NCBI GenBank assembly: GCA_948806215.1
Contig: CAQIDI010000010.1
Span: 1-35,566, forward strand
Length of the DNA: 35,566 nucleotides
From: an uncultured Eubacteriales bacterium
GTDB lineage: Bacteria; Bacillota; Clostridia; Christensenellales; UBA1242
Direction: 5' to 3'
Shown here: positions 1 to 7,850 of the stretch, piece after piece
Numbering within the stretch: the stretch's first letter is position 1
Layout: every line of letters starts with the position of its first letter
Position numbers and translations under genes: made by a program
Notes under the pieces: model-generated
What the model was told of the DNA's origin: nothing
The model's input: only the letters and a program-made list of their open reading frames with translations
Databases searched by the model: none

Positions 1-5
1 AATAA

Positions 6-188
6 TTTAGAGTTGGATTTGATTCGGTTAAAAACTTGGGCGAATTGTTATAAATTGAATTAAAAGATAATTCTAGTGACATTAATGAAATTTACAATTT
101 TGTTAAGAAATATGAACTATCAAAAAAAGATGTAACTTATGAAGGTATTCAAAATTTAATGAAAAAACAATTAAACAAAATAAAATAA
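6..188 (+). pseudogene. CYTH-domain (CyaB/ThTPase-like) C-terminal remnant
   Basis: One frame running to the TAA at 186-188 reads like the end of a CYTH domain: a phrase FDSVKNLGELL, then IEL, then a helical tail ending in YEGIQNLM. CYTH proteins carry a conserved LG-x-F/Y-x-E-I-E segment. Here the codon expected to be Glu is TAA (51-53), and another TAA lies at 3-5. The frame is therefore broken at least twice and I call it a pseudogene; the upstream part is outside the window. It converges on the glycyl-tRNA synthetase gene across a shared terminator. The family assignment rests on this short motif only, and a sequencing error at 51-53 cannot be excluded. Confidence 0.5.
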
Positions 189-201
189 AGAAAAAAATAA
201 A

Positions 202-236
202 AGCAGATTAAATTAAGTCTGCTTTTTATTTTTTTA
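202..236. terminator. Bidirectional intrinsic terminator
   Basis: An 8-bp stem with AGCAGA/TCTGCT core is followed by a T tract on the + strand and preceded by an A-rich tract, so it can end both the CYTH remnant (+) and the glycyl-tRNA synthetase gene (-). Confidence 0.75.
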
Positions 237-1613
237 TTAAAAATTAATTTTTTCTTTAACAAAGTTAATAACTTCTTCAACTGTTAAGCGTTTTTGTTCC
301 ATTGTGTCACGGTCACGAATTGTAACTGTGCCATCTTCTAAACTATCAAAATCGATTGTGACACAATATGGTGTTCCAATTTCGTCCTGACGGCGATAGC
401 GTTTTCCAATTGAGCCCGCTTCATCGAAAGTGCACATAAATTCTTTAGAAAGCTTGTTGTAAACTTCTTGTGCTTTTTCGCTCAAATTTTTTTGTAGTGG
501 TAGCACTGCAACTTTATAGGCTGCAAGGCTTGGGTGGAAGTGCATAACAACACGAGTGTCGTTATCTAATGCCTCTTCTTCGTAGGCCTCACATAAAACT
601 GCAAGCATTAATCTATCTGCGCCAATGCTGTATTCAACAACCCAAGGAATAAATTTTTCGTTTGTGAATGGGTCTAGGTAAAGCATACTTTTTCCGCTAT
701 ATTCTTGGTGACGGCTTAAATCGTGATTTGTGCGGTTGTGAATACCATTTAATTCTTGCCAACCCATAGGATATAAATATTGAATGTCGCAAGCGGCTTT
801 TGCATAGAATGCTAGTTTATCGTGGTCTTTAAAACGAAGGTGTTCTGCATTAAATCCAAGGTCGGTTAAAAAGCTAAAAGCTTTTTGTTTGTATTGCTCG
901 TAAAACTCGTGGTCGGTTCCTTCTTTGCAAAATAGTTGATGTTCCATTTGCTCAAATTCAATGGTTCTAAAAATAAAGTTTCCAGGAGTAACTTCGTTTC
1001 TAAATGCTTTGCCAACTTGTGCTATTCCAAACGGAACTTTTGCACGCATACTGCGTTGAACATTTAAAAAGTTAACAAATTCGCCTTGTGCTGTTTCTGG
1101 GCGTAAATAAATTTTGTTTTGATTTTCGTCGGTAACACCACGGCTTGTGTCAAACATTAAGTTGAATTGACGAATTGGTGTCCAGTTATGTTTTCCGCAT
1201 TTAGGGCAGTTTATTTTGTGCTCTGAAATAAAGTTTTGCATTTCTTCGTTAGTCATAGTGTCGGGATTAACTGAAATGTTATGTTTTTTGGCATAATCTT
1301 CAATAATGTTATCGGCACGCTCTCTGGTTTTACATTCTTTACAATCCATTTTAGGGTCGGAAAAACTTGCGGTGTGACCGCTTGCATCCCAAACGCGACT
1401 ATTCATTAAAATTGCCGCATCAACACCAAAACTGTTATCGTTTTGTTGAACAAAGCGTTTCCACCAATTGCGTTTAATGTTGTTTTTTATTTCAACACCA
1501 ACTGGACCATAATCCCAAGTGTTTCCCATTCCGCCATATATTTCTGAACCTTGAAAAATTATTCCACGGTTTTTGCATAGGTTAACTATTTTTTCCATTG
1601 TTACATTTGCCAT
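237..1613 (-). CDS. glyQS: Glycyl-tRNA synthetase, single-chain (alpha2) type
   Basis: Charges tRNA-Gly with glycine in the cytoplasm (class II synthetase, eukaryote/archaea-like homodimeric form used by many Bacillota). The 458-residue product has the class II core (NTWDYGPVGVEIKNN near the N-terminus, FRNE at motif 2, GADRL at motif 3), a Cys-rich insertion with CKEC and CPKC that can form a zinc ribbon, and the C-terminal anticodon-binding domain beginning around KVAVLPL. The length is normal. The start is supported by GAGG upstream of ATG. No T-box leader fits the short 5' region, so expression appears to come from the plain promoter at 1658-1686. It converges with the CYTH remnant and diverges from the P-type ATPase. 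The assignment is secure. Confidence 0.97.
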   Translation of the reverse strand: MANVTMEKIVNLCKNRGIIFQGSEIYGGMGNTWDYGPVGVEIKNNIKRNWWKRFVQQNDNSFGVDAAILMNSRVWDASGHTASFSDPKMDCKECKTRERADNIIEDYAKKHNISVNPDTMTNEEMQNFISEHKINCPKCGKHNWTPIRQFNLMFDTSRGVTDENQNKIYLRPETAQGEFVNFLNVQRSMRAKVPFGIAQVGKAFRNEVTPGNFIFRTIEFEQMEHQLFCKEGTDHEFYEQYKQKAFSFLTDLGFNAEHLRFKDHDKLAFYAKAACDIQYLYPMGWQELNGIHNRTNHDLSRHQEYSGKSMLYLDPFTNEKFIPWVVEYSIGADRLMLAVLCEAYEEEALDNDTRVVMHFHPSLAAYKVAVLPLQKNLSEKAQEVYNKLSKEFMCTFDEAGSIGKRYRRQDEIGTPYCVTIDFDSLEDGTVTIRDRDTMEQKRLTVEEVINFVKEKINF

Positions 1614-1657
1614 AAATTTGCCTCTTTTAAAATATTAATAAAATTTAATGTCCCTAA

Positions 1658-1686
1658 ATTGTAGCAAACAAAATGTTATTTAGCAA
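1658..1686 (-). promoter_or_regulatory. Promoter of glycyl-tRNA synthetase gene
   Basis: Reading the - strand: -35 TTGCTA (1681-1686), 17-bp spacer, -10 TACAAT (1658-1663). The 12-nt block GTTTGCTACAAT is identical at the glyA promoter. Confidence 0.7.
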
Positions 1687-1738
1687 TTAAGTTATTAAAA
1701 AATGTTTTAATAAATACTATTAATTATTACTTAATTTA

Positions 1739-1788
1739 TGTTAAAATTAGTTTAGACACAATTTAAAATAAAAATAAAAATTTTGGAG
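1739..1788 (+). promoter_or_regulatory. Extended -10 promoter and SD of P-type ATPase gene
   Basis: TG-T-TAAAAT extended -10 at 1739-1747 and a GGAG Shine-Dalgarno at 1785-1788 before ATG 1794. No good -35 is seen. Confidence 0.5.
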
Positions 1789-1793
1789 TTAAA

Positions 1794-4622
1794 ATGGCAA
1801 CCGCAAAAAAGACCACAAAAAACTCAAAACTTAATAAAAATCAAATTTCTATTGAAGAAGTTGTTGCAAACAAAAAGCCAACAAAAAAATTGACCGAGGC
1901 TGAAAAAGCAGAACAAGTTAATTCTATTAAACAGGCAATTAAACAAGGCAACGATAGAACAATAAAAGCCGCACCAGCAAAGCGTGCAACTGTCGAAAAA
2001 CCAATGGACACAAAAAAGGTTGAAGCAAAGGCAACAAAAAAACCAATAGAAGATGTTAAAGAAATTAATTATGCTAAAAAACCTGAGCCTAGTAAAGTGA
2101 ACACTGTTTCAAATTCGGTTCAACCCGAAAAATTGGATATTAAAGAAAGTGTTAAATCAGCTGAAGTAAAAACCGATAAGCATAGTGGTAAAAAGAAAAA
2201 GTATAAAAAATCTCGTATCCTAACTGCAGAAGAAGTTAATCCTAAACTAAAAAAGAAAAAAGCAAAACCTAAAAAACGCAAAAAAAATTTTAGTTTGGAA
2301 GATGTTGAGCGTTATAACCCAGATAAAATAATGGGCTTAACCGAAGAACAAGTTCACAAGCGTGTGGAAGATAGATTAACCAACAAAGTTGATAAAAAAG
2401 TTGGAAAATCCTATGGTGCTATTTTCTTTACAAATATATTCACATTTTTTAACTTAGTTTGTATGAGTGTTGCCGGAGCATTAATTGCTGTTGGTGCTTG
2501 GAAAAACTGTATGTTTATGGTTATTATTTTAGCCAATATGTTTATTGGTATTTTCCAAGAAATAAAAGCAAAACGCACAGTTGAAAAAATTTCGTTGGTA
2601 ACCGAACCCACAGCAACTGTTATTCGTGATGGGTTGCAACAAAATGTGCCAATAGCAGAAGTTGTGTTAGACGATATTATTTTGTTTAACACAGGCAAAC
2701 AAATTTGTGCCGACTGCATTATGGTAGATGGCGAAGTTGAAGCTAATGAGAGTATGTTAACAGGCGAAAGTGTTCCAGTTAAAAAACGCAAAGGCGATGT
2801 TTTATATTCTGGTAGTTTTATAAGTTCCGGTAATTGTGTGGCAAAAGTAGAACGCATTGGCGACTTTAACTACTCATCTAAACTAGCAACAAAAGCCACC
2901 GAATTTAAAAAACCAAAAAGCGAATTGCTTCGCAGTTTGAATATTATTATTCGAAGCATTTGCGTTGTGGTTGTTCCACTTGCAATATTAATGTATTTTA
3001 ATAACTTGGCAGAATTAAAAAGCATTCCAGAAACAATTCAAAAAACTGCAGGTAGCATTATTGGTATGATTCCTGCCGGTATGTTTTTATTAACAAGTGT
3101 TGCGCTTGCAACTGGGGTTTTAAAATTAGCCAAACGCAGAACTTTAGTTCAAGATTTATATTCTATAGAAATGTTAGCCAGAACCGATGTTTTGTGCCTA
3201 GATAAAACTGGCACAATAACCGATGGTACTATGAAAGTTAGCAATGTTATTCAGTTAAAAGATGCAGGCCGACCACTTAACGACATTATGGGTTCAATGC
3301 TAACTGCTTTAGAAGACAACAACCAAACTTCTCGTGCTTTGGCACTTCATTTCGGATATTCAAAAGAATTAACCAAAGATGTTGCGCTTCCATTTTCGTC
3401 TAGTCGAAAACTAAGCGGTGTTACATTTAGAAATGGCGAAACCTTTGCCTTTGGTGCTCCGGAGTTTGTGTTAAAACAAAAAAATTCGGAAGTTGATGGC
3501 TTGGTTAAACAATATGCTCAAAAAGGTTTTAGAGTTATATTACTTGTTAAATGTGTTGGAAAAATTGAAGGAGATAAACTTCCTGTTAATCGAATTCCAC
3601 TAGCACTTGTTATTATAGAAGATCATATAAGGCAAGATGCTCCGGAAACCATTAAATGGTTTAAAGATAATGCGGTTCAAATAAAAATTATTAGTGGTGA
3701 TAACCCAATAACTGTTAGTGAAGTTAGCAAGCGTGTTGGCGTTGAAAACGCCGAAAGGTTTATTAGCCTAGAAGGTTTAAACGAACAACAAGTTATCGAA
3801 GCTGCTAGCAAATATACAGTGTTTGGCAGAGTGTCGCCAGAACAAAAAAGCATTTTAGTTAGAGCATTAAAAAACAAAGGTCACAAAGTTGCCATGACAG
3901 GCGATGGTGTTAACGATATATTAGCGCTAAAAGAAGCTGATTGTTCAATAGCAATGGCAAGTGGTAGCGAAGCCACAAGAAATGTTAGTAACCTAGTTTT
4001 ACTTGATAGTAACTTTTCTAGTATGCCTAGCGTTGTTGCAGAAGGTAGGCGTGTTATTAACAACATTCAAAAAAGTAGTTCGCTGTTCTTAATGAAAACC
4101 TTGTTTACAATAATGATTTCTATTTTCTGTTTGATATTACGCAGAGAATATCCATTTAATACCAATCAAATACTACTATTAGAATATTGCGTTATAGGAA
4201 TACCATCGTTCTTCTTAGCATTGCAGCCTAATAAAGAACCAATACAAGGTAAGTTCCTATCTAACCTAATAACCAGAGCGCTGCCTGGTGCAATAATATT
4301 TACAGTTAATGTTATTGCGTGCTATGTGTTTGATATTGTGGTTGGAACAAGCGGGCAATTTGAAACAATGGCAAGTTTACTTATAACTTTCTCTGGCTTG
4401 GTTGTTCTGTTTAAAATTTGTAAACCATTTGATATTTATAGAAGCTTTATGTATATAGGAATGTTAATACTATGCACCTTAATGCTATCGCTAATTCCGT
4501 GGTCGTTCTATGAATACACTCCGATAAGTTTACAAAATGCATTGTTTATTTTGTGTTTGGTTCAGTTAAGCTATATGGTTTATGCAAACATAGTAAACTT
4601 ATGCAATCGAATACGGTTTTAA
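1794..4622 (+). CDS. P-type cation ATPase (CtpE/Exp7-like) with lysine-rich N-terminal extension
   Basis: Membrane pump that hydrolyses ATP to move cations. Visible motifs are TGES at residues 323-326 (actuator dephosphorylation loop), the phosphorylated Asp 470 in DKTGT, and TGDGVND at 702-708 (hinge). The fourth-helix signature region reads GMIPAGMFLLTS, as in the CtpE/Exp7-type group whose characterised members have been linked to calcium; the ion here is inferred, not shown. About ten membrane segments follow the usual P2-like plan. The first ~175 residues are not part of the family core: they are very rich in Lys/Ala/Pro/Thr, with basic clusters such as KKKKYKKSR, and look disordered and cytoplasmic. 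The gene stands alone with its own promoter and a strong terminator. Confidence 0.9.
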   Translation: MATAKKTTKNSKLNKNQISIEEVVANKKPTKKLTEAEKAEQVNSIKQAIKQGNDRTIKAAPAKRATVEKPMDTKKVEAKATKKPIEDVKEINYAKKPEPSKVNTVSNSVQPEKLDIKESVKSAEVKTDKHSGKKKKYKKSRILTAEEVNPKLKKKKAKPKKRKKNFSLEDVERYNPDKIMGLTEEQVHKRVEDRLTNKVDKKVGKSYGAIFFTNIFTFFNLVCMSVAGALIAVGAWKNCMFMVIILANMFIGIFQEIKAKRTVEKISLVTEPTATVIRDGLQQNVPIAEVVLDDIILFNTGKQICADCIMVDGEVEANESMLTGESVPVKKRKGDVLYSGSFISSGNCVAKVERIGDFNYSSKLATKATEFKKPKSELLRSLNIIIRSICVVVVPLAILMYFNNLAELKSIPETIQKTAGSIIGMIPAGMFLLTSVALATGVLKLAKRRTLVQDLYSIEMLARTDVLCLDKTGTITDGTMKVSNVIQLKDAGRPLNDIMGSMLTALEDNNQTSRALALHFGYSKELTKDVALPFSSSRKLSGVTFRNGETFAFGAPEFVLKQKNSEVDGLVKQYAQKGFRVILLVKCVGKIEGDKLPVNRIPLALVIIEDHIRQDAPETIKWFKDNAVQIKIISGDNPITVSEVSKRVGVENAERFISLEGLNEQQVIEAASKYTVFGRVSPEQKSILVRALKNKGHKVAMTGDGVNDILALKEADCSIAMASGSEATRNVSNLVLLDSNFSSMPSVVAEGRRVINNIQKSSSLFLMKTLFTIMISIFCLILRREYPFNTNQILLLEYCVIGIPSFFLALQPNKEPIQGKFLSNLITRALPGAIIFTVNVIACYVFDIVVGTSGQFETMASLLITFSGLVVLFKICKPFDIYRSFMYIGMLILCTLMLSLIPWSFYEYTPISLQNALFILCLVQLSYMVYANIVNLCNRIRF

Positions 4623-4626
4623 GTTT

Positions 4627-4660
4627 AAGAGTTCACTTGATTTAAGTGAACTCTTTTTTT
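4627..4660 (+). terminator. Intrinsic terminator of P-type ATPase gene
   Basis: Perfect 12-bp stem (4627-4638 with 4644-4655), 5-nt loop, then T-run. Confidence 0.9.
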
Positions 4661-4776
4661 GTGACGAATTTAAAATAATTGGAAATATCACTGCTAGAAA
4701 TTCCAGCATTATTTGAAATATAATTCTGAGCATAATTATGTTTGTTAATTAAATCGTTTAAATTTCCACTAAATTT
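4642..4776 (-). pseudogene. Remnant of an XRE-type helix-turn-helix protein
   Basis: This - strand frame of 44 codons has no start codon and follows a stop directly. Its translation matches the pattern of an XRE/Cro HTH: LNDLINKHNYAQNYISNNAG followed by ISSSDISNYF, i.e. helix 1, a Gln-containing helix 2, the A-G-I-S turn and the recognition helix. Its 3' end runs into the ATPase terminator. I take it as a truncated repressor left by decay; a chance frame is possible because the hit is short. Confidence 0.4.
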
Positions 4777-4827
4777 TTACATAATAAAACAAAACCACTT
4801 TTTTATTTTTTAGGGAGGGAATAATTT

Positions 4828-4872
4828 ATGGCGATTGAGGAATTAATAAATATGTTAATGCTTATTTTTTAA
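4828..4872 (+). CDS. Possible 14-residue peptide (MAIEELINMLMLIF)
   Basis: ATG follows a near-ideal SD (AGGGAGGG at 4812-4819) by 8 nt, in the same style as the SD of the gene at 5137. The peptide is short and hydrophobic at its C-terminus. It may be a real micro-peptide, a leader peptide, or the surviving head of a broken gene: another frame just downstream reads MSLMPLFFNN before stopping. No family is recognised and there is no other coding evidence. Confidence 0.3.
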   Translation: MAIEELINMLMLIF

Positions 4873-5090
4873 GATGAGCTTAATGCCCTTATTTTTTAAC
4901 AACATAACAATATTAAATTAAAGTTTTTTGATAATTGTGGATTTAAACTGCATATTACCTAAATTAAATAGTTAAAAAACTTACTTGCCAAATTTTGTTA
5001 AAAGTGCGTAATAAATAACTTTTAGCATTCATACAATATTTTAACAATTTTTGTTAATTATAAATTTGTTAATAGTTTTAGAATAAAACG

Positions 5091-5132
5091 CCCTAAATTA
5101 ACAAAACTAATAGTAAATAATTTAGGGGAGGG
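5091..5132 (+). promoter_or_regulatory. Leader hairpin that can mask the SD of the 5137 gene
   Basis: A perfect 10-bp inverted repeat (CCCTAAATTA at 5091-5100 with TAATTTAGGG at 5118-5127) has in its right arm the first half of the AGGGGAGGG ribosome site. Pairing would hide that site. Whether it is regulated is inference. Confidence 0.45.
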
Positions 5133-5136
5133 AAAA

Positions 5137-5565
5137 ATGGAAATTTCATTAAAAAAAGCACTTTATAACATTGGTTACTATTGCTTATGTGCTATTATTA
5201 TTGCATTTAGCATTATGTTTATGGTAGCTATGACAAGAACAGGAGTTGCTATGTATCAACAAATTGTTTATTACATTTGGGCGATTCTTCTTATTTTAAA
5301 TGTTATATTCGATATTATTGCAACAAATAATTCGGCTATGAAATTTATTTCTGGTTTAATTTTTTATGCTCTAGTATTCTTGTGCATTGTTATGGGAATT
5401 ATTGTTTATGCTGGAATGAGTACTAACGGACTTATTTTAATTGATAATTCAACATTATTTTCAATTGTAATTGGTTTTAGCGTAGCATTAAGCATTGCTT
5501 CAATAATCTTATTCTGGCAAGGCGAACGCTTAATTGAAATTAAGCAAGAAAGAAAAACTAGATAA
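5137..5565 (+). CDS. Small four-helix membrane protein of unknown function
   Basis: The 142-residue product has four hydrophobic segments (about residues 10-32, 43-62, 68-92 and 103-125) and a short charged C-terminal tail, GERLIEIKQERKTR, probably cytoplasmic. I recognise no family. The start is set by a very strong AGGGGAGGG site 4 nt from ATG. The gene is monocistronic, with its own terminator (5568-5595) and a leader hairpin that could control translation. Composition resembles its neighbours. Confidence 0.75.
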   Translation: MEISLKKALYNIGYYCLCAIIIAFSIMFMVAMTRTGVAMYQQIVYYIWAILLILNVIFDIIATNNSAMKFISGLIFYALVFLCIVMGIIVYAGMSTNGLILIDNSTLFSIVIGFSVALSIASIILFWQGERLIEIKQERKTR

Positions 5566-5567
5566 TA

Positions 5568-5595
5568 AAAAGAGCATTAAATTGCTCTTTTTTTG
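5568..5595 (+). terminator. Intrinsic terminator
   Basis: 8-bp AAAGAGCA/TGCTCTTT stem (5569-5576 with 5583-5590) and a T-run. Confidence 0.85.
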
Positions 5596-5725
5596 TTGTT
5601 AAAATAACTATTAAAATTATAGTTATAATAAAAATAGGTTTAAGCATTTAATGTGGATTATATCAATATTTAATTTTATAATATAAAATATTGTAAAATA
5701 AATAATGGTATAGAATTATAAAACA

Positions 5726-5754
5726 TTGCCACATTTAAACTATTGTGTTAAACT
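5726..5754 (+). promoter_or_regulatory. Promoter of queH; predicts a leaderless mRNA
   Basis: -35 TTGCCA (5726-5731), 17-bp spacer, -10 TAAACT (5749-5754) with TG-T extension. Transcription would begin about 5761, at the ATG 5762. No SD is present. Confidence 0.55.
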
Positions 5755-5761
5755 AATGCGT

Positions 5762-6394
5762 ATGAAAAACTACGATTTAGAATTAACTAACTTAATAACC
5801 GAAATAAAGTTAAAAAAGCAAACTCCAACTTTGCTTTTGCAAAGCTGTTGTGCTCCTTGTTCAACCACAGCACTTAGTAGGCTTAGTGAAGTTTTTAAGA
5901 TAACAGTTTATTATTATAATCCGTGTTTATATCCAGATAGCGAGTTTGAAAAACGAAAAAACGAACAAGTTAAATTAGTTTCAATTTTAAACGAAAAATT
6001 AAAAAACAAAATTGAATTAATTGTTCCACAACATAACGAACAAGCTTTTTTAGAAATTGCTAAAGGTTTAGAAAATCAGCCCGAAGGCGGTGGCAGGTGT
6101 TATAAGTGTTACACTCAAAGGTTAGAAAACACTGCAAAACAAGCAAAGTTACATAACTTTGATTATTTTGGAACGACTCTTAGTGTTAGCCCATATAAAC
6201 ACGCCGATTGGTTAAACGAAATTGGATATAAAATGCAAGCCGAATATGGTGTTAATTTTTTGCCAGCCGATTTTAAAAAACAAAATGGTTATTTGTTTAG
6301 CATTAACGAAAGCAAACGGCTAGGTTTATATAGGCAGGATTATTGTGGTTGCCGATTTAGTTTATATTCTAAAAACGAAAATAAAAATAATTAG
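5762..6394 (+). CDS. queH: Epoxyqueuosine reductase QueH
   Basis: Catalyses the last step of queuosine synthesis, reducing epoxyqueuosine in tRNA anticodons; QueH is the non-cobalamin, metal-containing alternative to QueG. From ATG 5762 the protein has 210 residues, with SCCAPC (Cys 29, 30, 33), YYNPCLYPD, GGGRCYKC (Cys 113, 116) and DYCGC near the C-terminus (Cys 195, 197), all hallmarks of the family (formerly DUF208). An upstream in-frame TTG at 5726 lies on the predicted -35 element, so I prefer ATG 5762, giving the usual MKNYDLEL-type beginning. The metal exporter gene follows after 9 nt, so the two are probably co-transcribed. Confidence 0.93.
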   Translation: MKNYDLELTNLITEIKLKKQTPTLLLQSCCAPCSTTALSRLSEVFKITVYYYNPCLYPDSEFEKRKNEQVKLVSILNEKLKNKIELIVPQHNEQAFLEIAKGLENQPEGGGRCYKCYTQRLENTAKQAKLHNFDYFGTTLSVSPYKHADWLNEIGYKMQAEYGVNFLPADFKKQNGYLFSINESKRLGLYRQDYCGCRFSLYSKNENKNN

Positions 6395-6403
6395 GATTAA
6401 TAT

Positions 6404-7402
6404 ATGTGGGATGTTGTTTTAGATGCCGTGCTTGATTCACTTAAAGTTTTTCCGTTTTTACTATTGTTATATATTATTATAGAAGTAGTGGAAGAAAAAA
6501 TTAGCACCGGCACAAAATTTTTTAAATATACGCAAGGTAAATATGCAACTTTAGTAGGAGCGGGGCTTGGATTAATACCACAGTGCGGATTTTCGGTTGT
6601 GGCTAGCGACCTTTATGCAAGGCGATATATAAAAGTGGGAACACTTTTAGCCATTTTTATTGCAACTTCGGATGAAGCAGTTCCAATTATACTATCAAAC
6701 CCAACAAAGGCATATGTTATTTTTCCAATACTTGCAATTAAATTTGTTTTTGCTTTGGTTGTGGGATATGGTGCAGATTTAATTTTAACAAAATATTATA
6801 AATCAAATCCTTTAGTTAAAGGAACATTAAAAGATATTAGTGCAAAAAACCATAATCACGAACACGATAAGGAACATAAGCAAGAGCATAAGAACAATGC
6901 TAATTTTGAGTTGAGCAAAACAAAAAACGAAAATGTTATAACCGAAGCCGAACTAGAAGTTGATGGTTGTTGCGGGCATAACATAGAAGGAAAGCGTAGC
7001 ACTTTAAAACAGTTTTTTTTGCATCCGTTAGTTCACAGTTTAAAGGTGTTTGCATATATTTTGGCAATTAACCTTATAATGGGTTTTGTTATACATTTTG
7101 TGGGCGAACAAAATGTGGTTAACTTTATGCAAAGCATTGTGTGGTTGCAACCATTGCTTGTGGCTATTGTTGGCTTAATTCCTAATTGCGCTAGTTCTGT
7201 GTTAATTACTCAGTTATATTTAATTAATGGTATTAGTTTTGGAGCAACCATATCGGGTTTGTGTGTAAACGCTGGAATTGCTTTAATGGTGTTATTTAAA
7301 GAAAATAAAAATGTTAAACACAATTTATTTATAGTTGGTTCGTTGCTACTAGCATCGGTAATTTTAGGTTATGCCATTATGGGAATAATGCTTTTATTTT
7401 AA
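6404..7402 (+). CDS. Putative multi-TM heavy-metal exporter (ArsP_2/DUF2899-like)
   Basis: A 332-residue membrane protein in two hydrophobic halves of about four to five helices each, with related motifs: GLGLIPQCGFSV in the first half and GLIPNCASSVL in the second, each with a Cys in the membrane. The loop between them (about residues 145-190) is rich in His, with HNHEHDKEHKQEHK and CCGHN, as expected for metal binding. This matches the family annotated as putative 10-TM heavy-metal exporter or manganese transporter; substrate and direction are not shown here. AGGA precedes ATG by about 10 nt. It sits 9 nt after queH and ends at its own terminator. Confidence 0.8.
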   Translation: MWDVVLDAVLDSLKVFPFLLLLYIIIEVVEEKISTGTKFFKYTQGKYATLVGAGLGLIPQCGFSVVASDLYARRYIKVGTLLAIFIATSDEAVPIILSNPTKAYVIFPILAIKFVFALVVGYGADLILTKYYKSNPLVKGTLKDISAKNHNHEHDKEHKQEHKNNANFELSKTKNENVITEAELEVDGCCGHNIEGKRSTLKQFFLHPLVHSLKVFAYILAINLIMGFVIHFVGEQNVVNFMQSIVWLQPLLVAIVGLIPNCASSVLITQLYLINGISFGATISGLCVNAGIALMVLFKENKNVKHNLFIVGSLLLASVILGYAIMGIMLLF

Positions 7403-7427
7403 AATCGGTTAATGCCGATTTTTTTTA
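7401..7427 (+). terminator. Intrinsic terminator of queH-exporter operon
   Basis: 8-bp AAAATCGG/CCGATTTT stem with a 6-nt loop and T-run. The first base pairs overlap the stop codon. Confidence 0.85.
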
Positions 7428-7516
7428 TTTGTTTATATTAATTATATAGATATTAATAAAATATTTAACAAAATAATGATTTAAAAAATATATTGTTTTA
7501 CTAAAAATGGTTATTA

Positions 7517-7525
7517 TGATAAAAT
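7517..7525 (+). promoter_or_regulatory. Extended -10 promoter of gatCAB
   Basis: TG-A-TAAAAT at 7517-7525; only a weak TTTTAC -35. A GGGGA ribosome site lies just before ATG 7561. Confidence 0.5.
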
Positions 7526-7560
7526 TTAAAATAGAATTTTAAATTATAGGGGACTATATA

Positions 7561-7842
7561 ATGATTACAGATTCTGATATTAAACATATTGCTCGTCTTT
7601 CGAATTTAGAAATTGCCGAAAACGAAATTGAAAGTTTTAAACACGATTTAGAACAAGTTGTTAATTATGTTAACACTCTTTCTAAAATTGATACAAGTGG
7701 CGTTGATATTAAAAACCAAGCTGTTAGTTTAGAGGAACTTAGATTAGATGAAGTTAAACCATCGTTAAGTCAAAACGAAGCTATTAAAAACGCACCAAAA
7801 AAACGCGCAGGCGGATTTAGTGTTCCTGCTGTTATCGAATAG
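7561..7842 (+). CDS. gatC: Asp-tRNA(Asn)/Glu-tRNA(Gln) amidotransferase subunit C
   Basis: Small 93-residue subunit that wraps GatA and GatB together in the GatCAB complex. Typical features are the N-terminal IKHIARLSNLEI helix, the middle VNYVNTLSKIDTSGV segment and the C-terminal GGFSVPAVIE tail. It is the first gene of the operon, 8 nt before gatA. Such complexes convert Glu-tRNA(Gln) and/or Asp-tRNA(Asn) to the amidated form in bacteria lacking GlnRS or AsnRS. Confidence 0.96.
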   Translation: MITDSDIKHIARLSNLEIAENEIESFKHDLEQVVNYVNTLSKIDTSGVDIKNQAVSLEELRLDEVKPSLSQNEAIKNAPKKRAGGFSVPAVIE

Positions 7843-7850
7843 GAGTTAAG

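Larger units (their letters stand above)
4661..5136. other. Gene-poor stretch of 476 bp
   Basis: Holds most of the XRE remnant (to 4776), a 14-codon frame with a strong SD (4828-4872), an imperfect repeat of TTAATGC..TTATTTTTTAA (about 4855-4899), and the 5' leader hairpin of the membrane gene at 5137. Nothing else recognisable, and no riboswitch class identified by eye. Confidence 0.6.

Noticed and set aside
1614..1793. T-box riboswitch before the glycyl-tRNA synthetase gene
   Set aside because: Only about 40 nt lie between the predicted start site and the ATG, too short for a T-box, and no conserved T-box sequence is visible.
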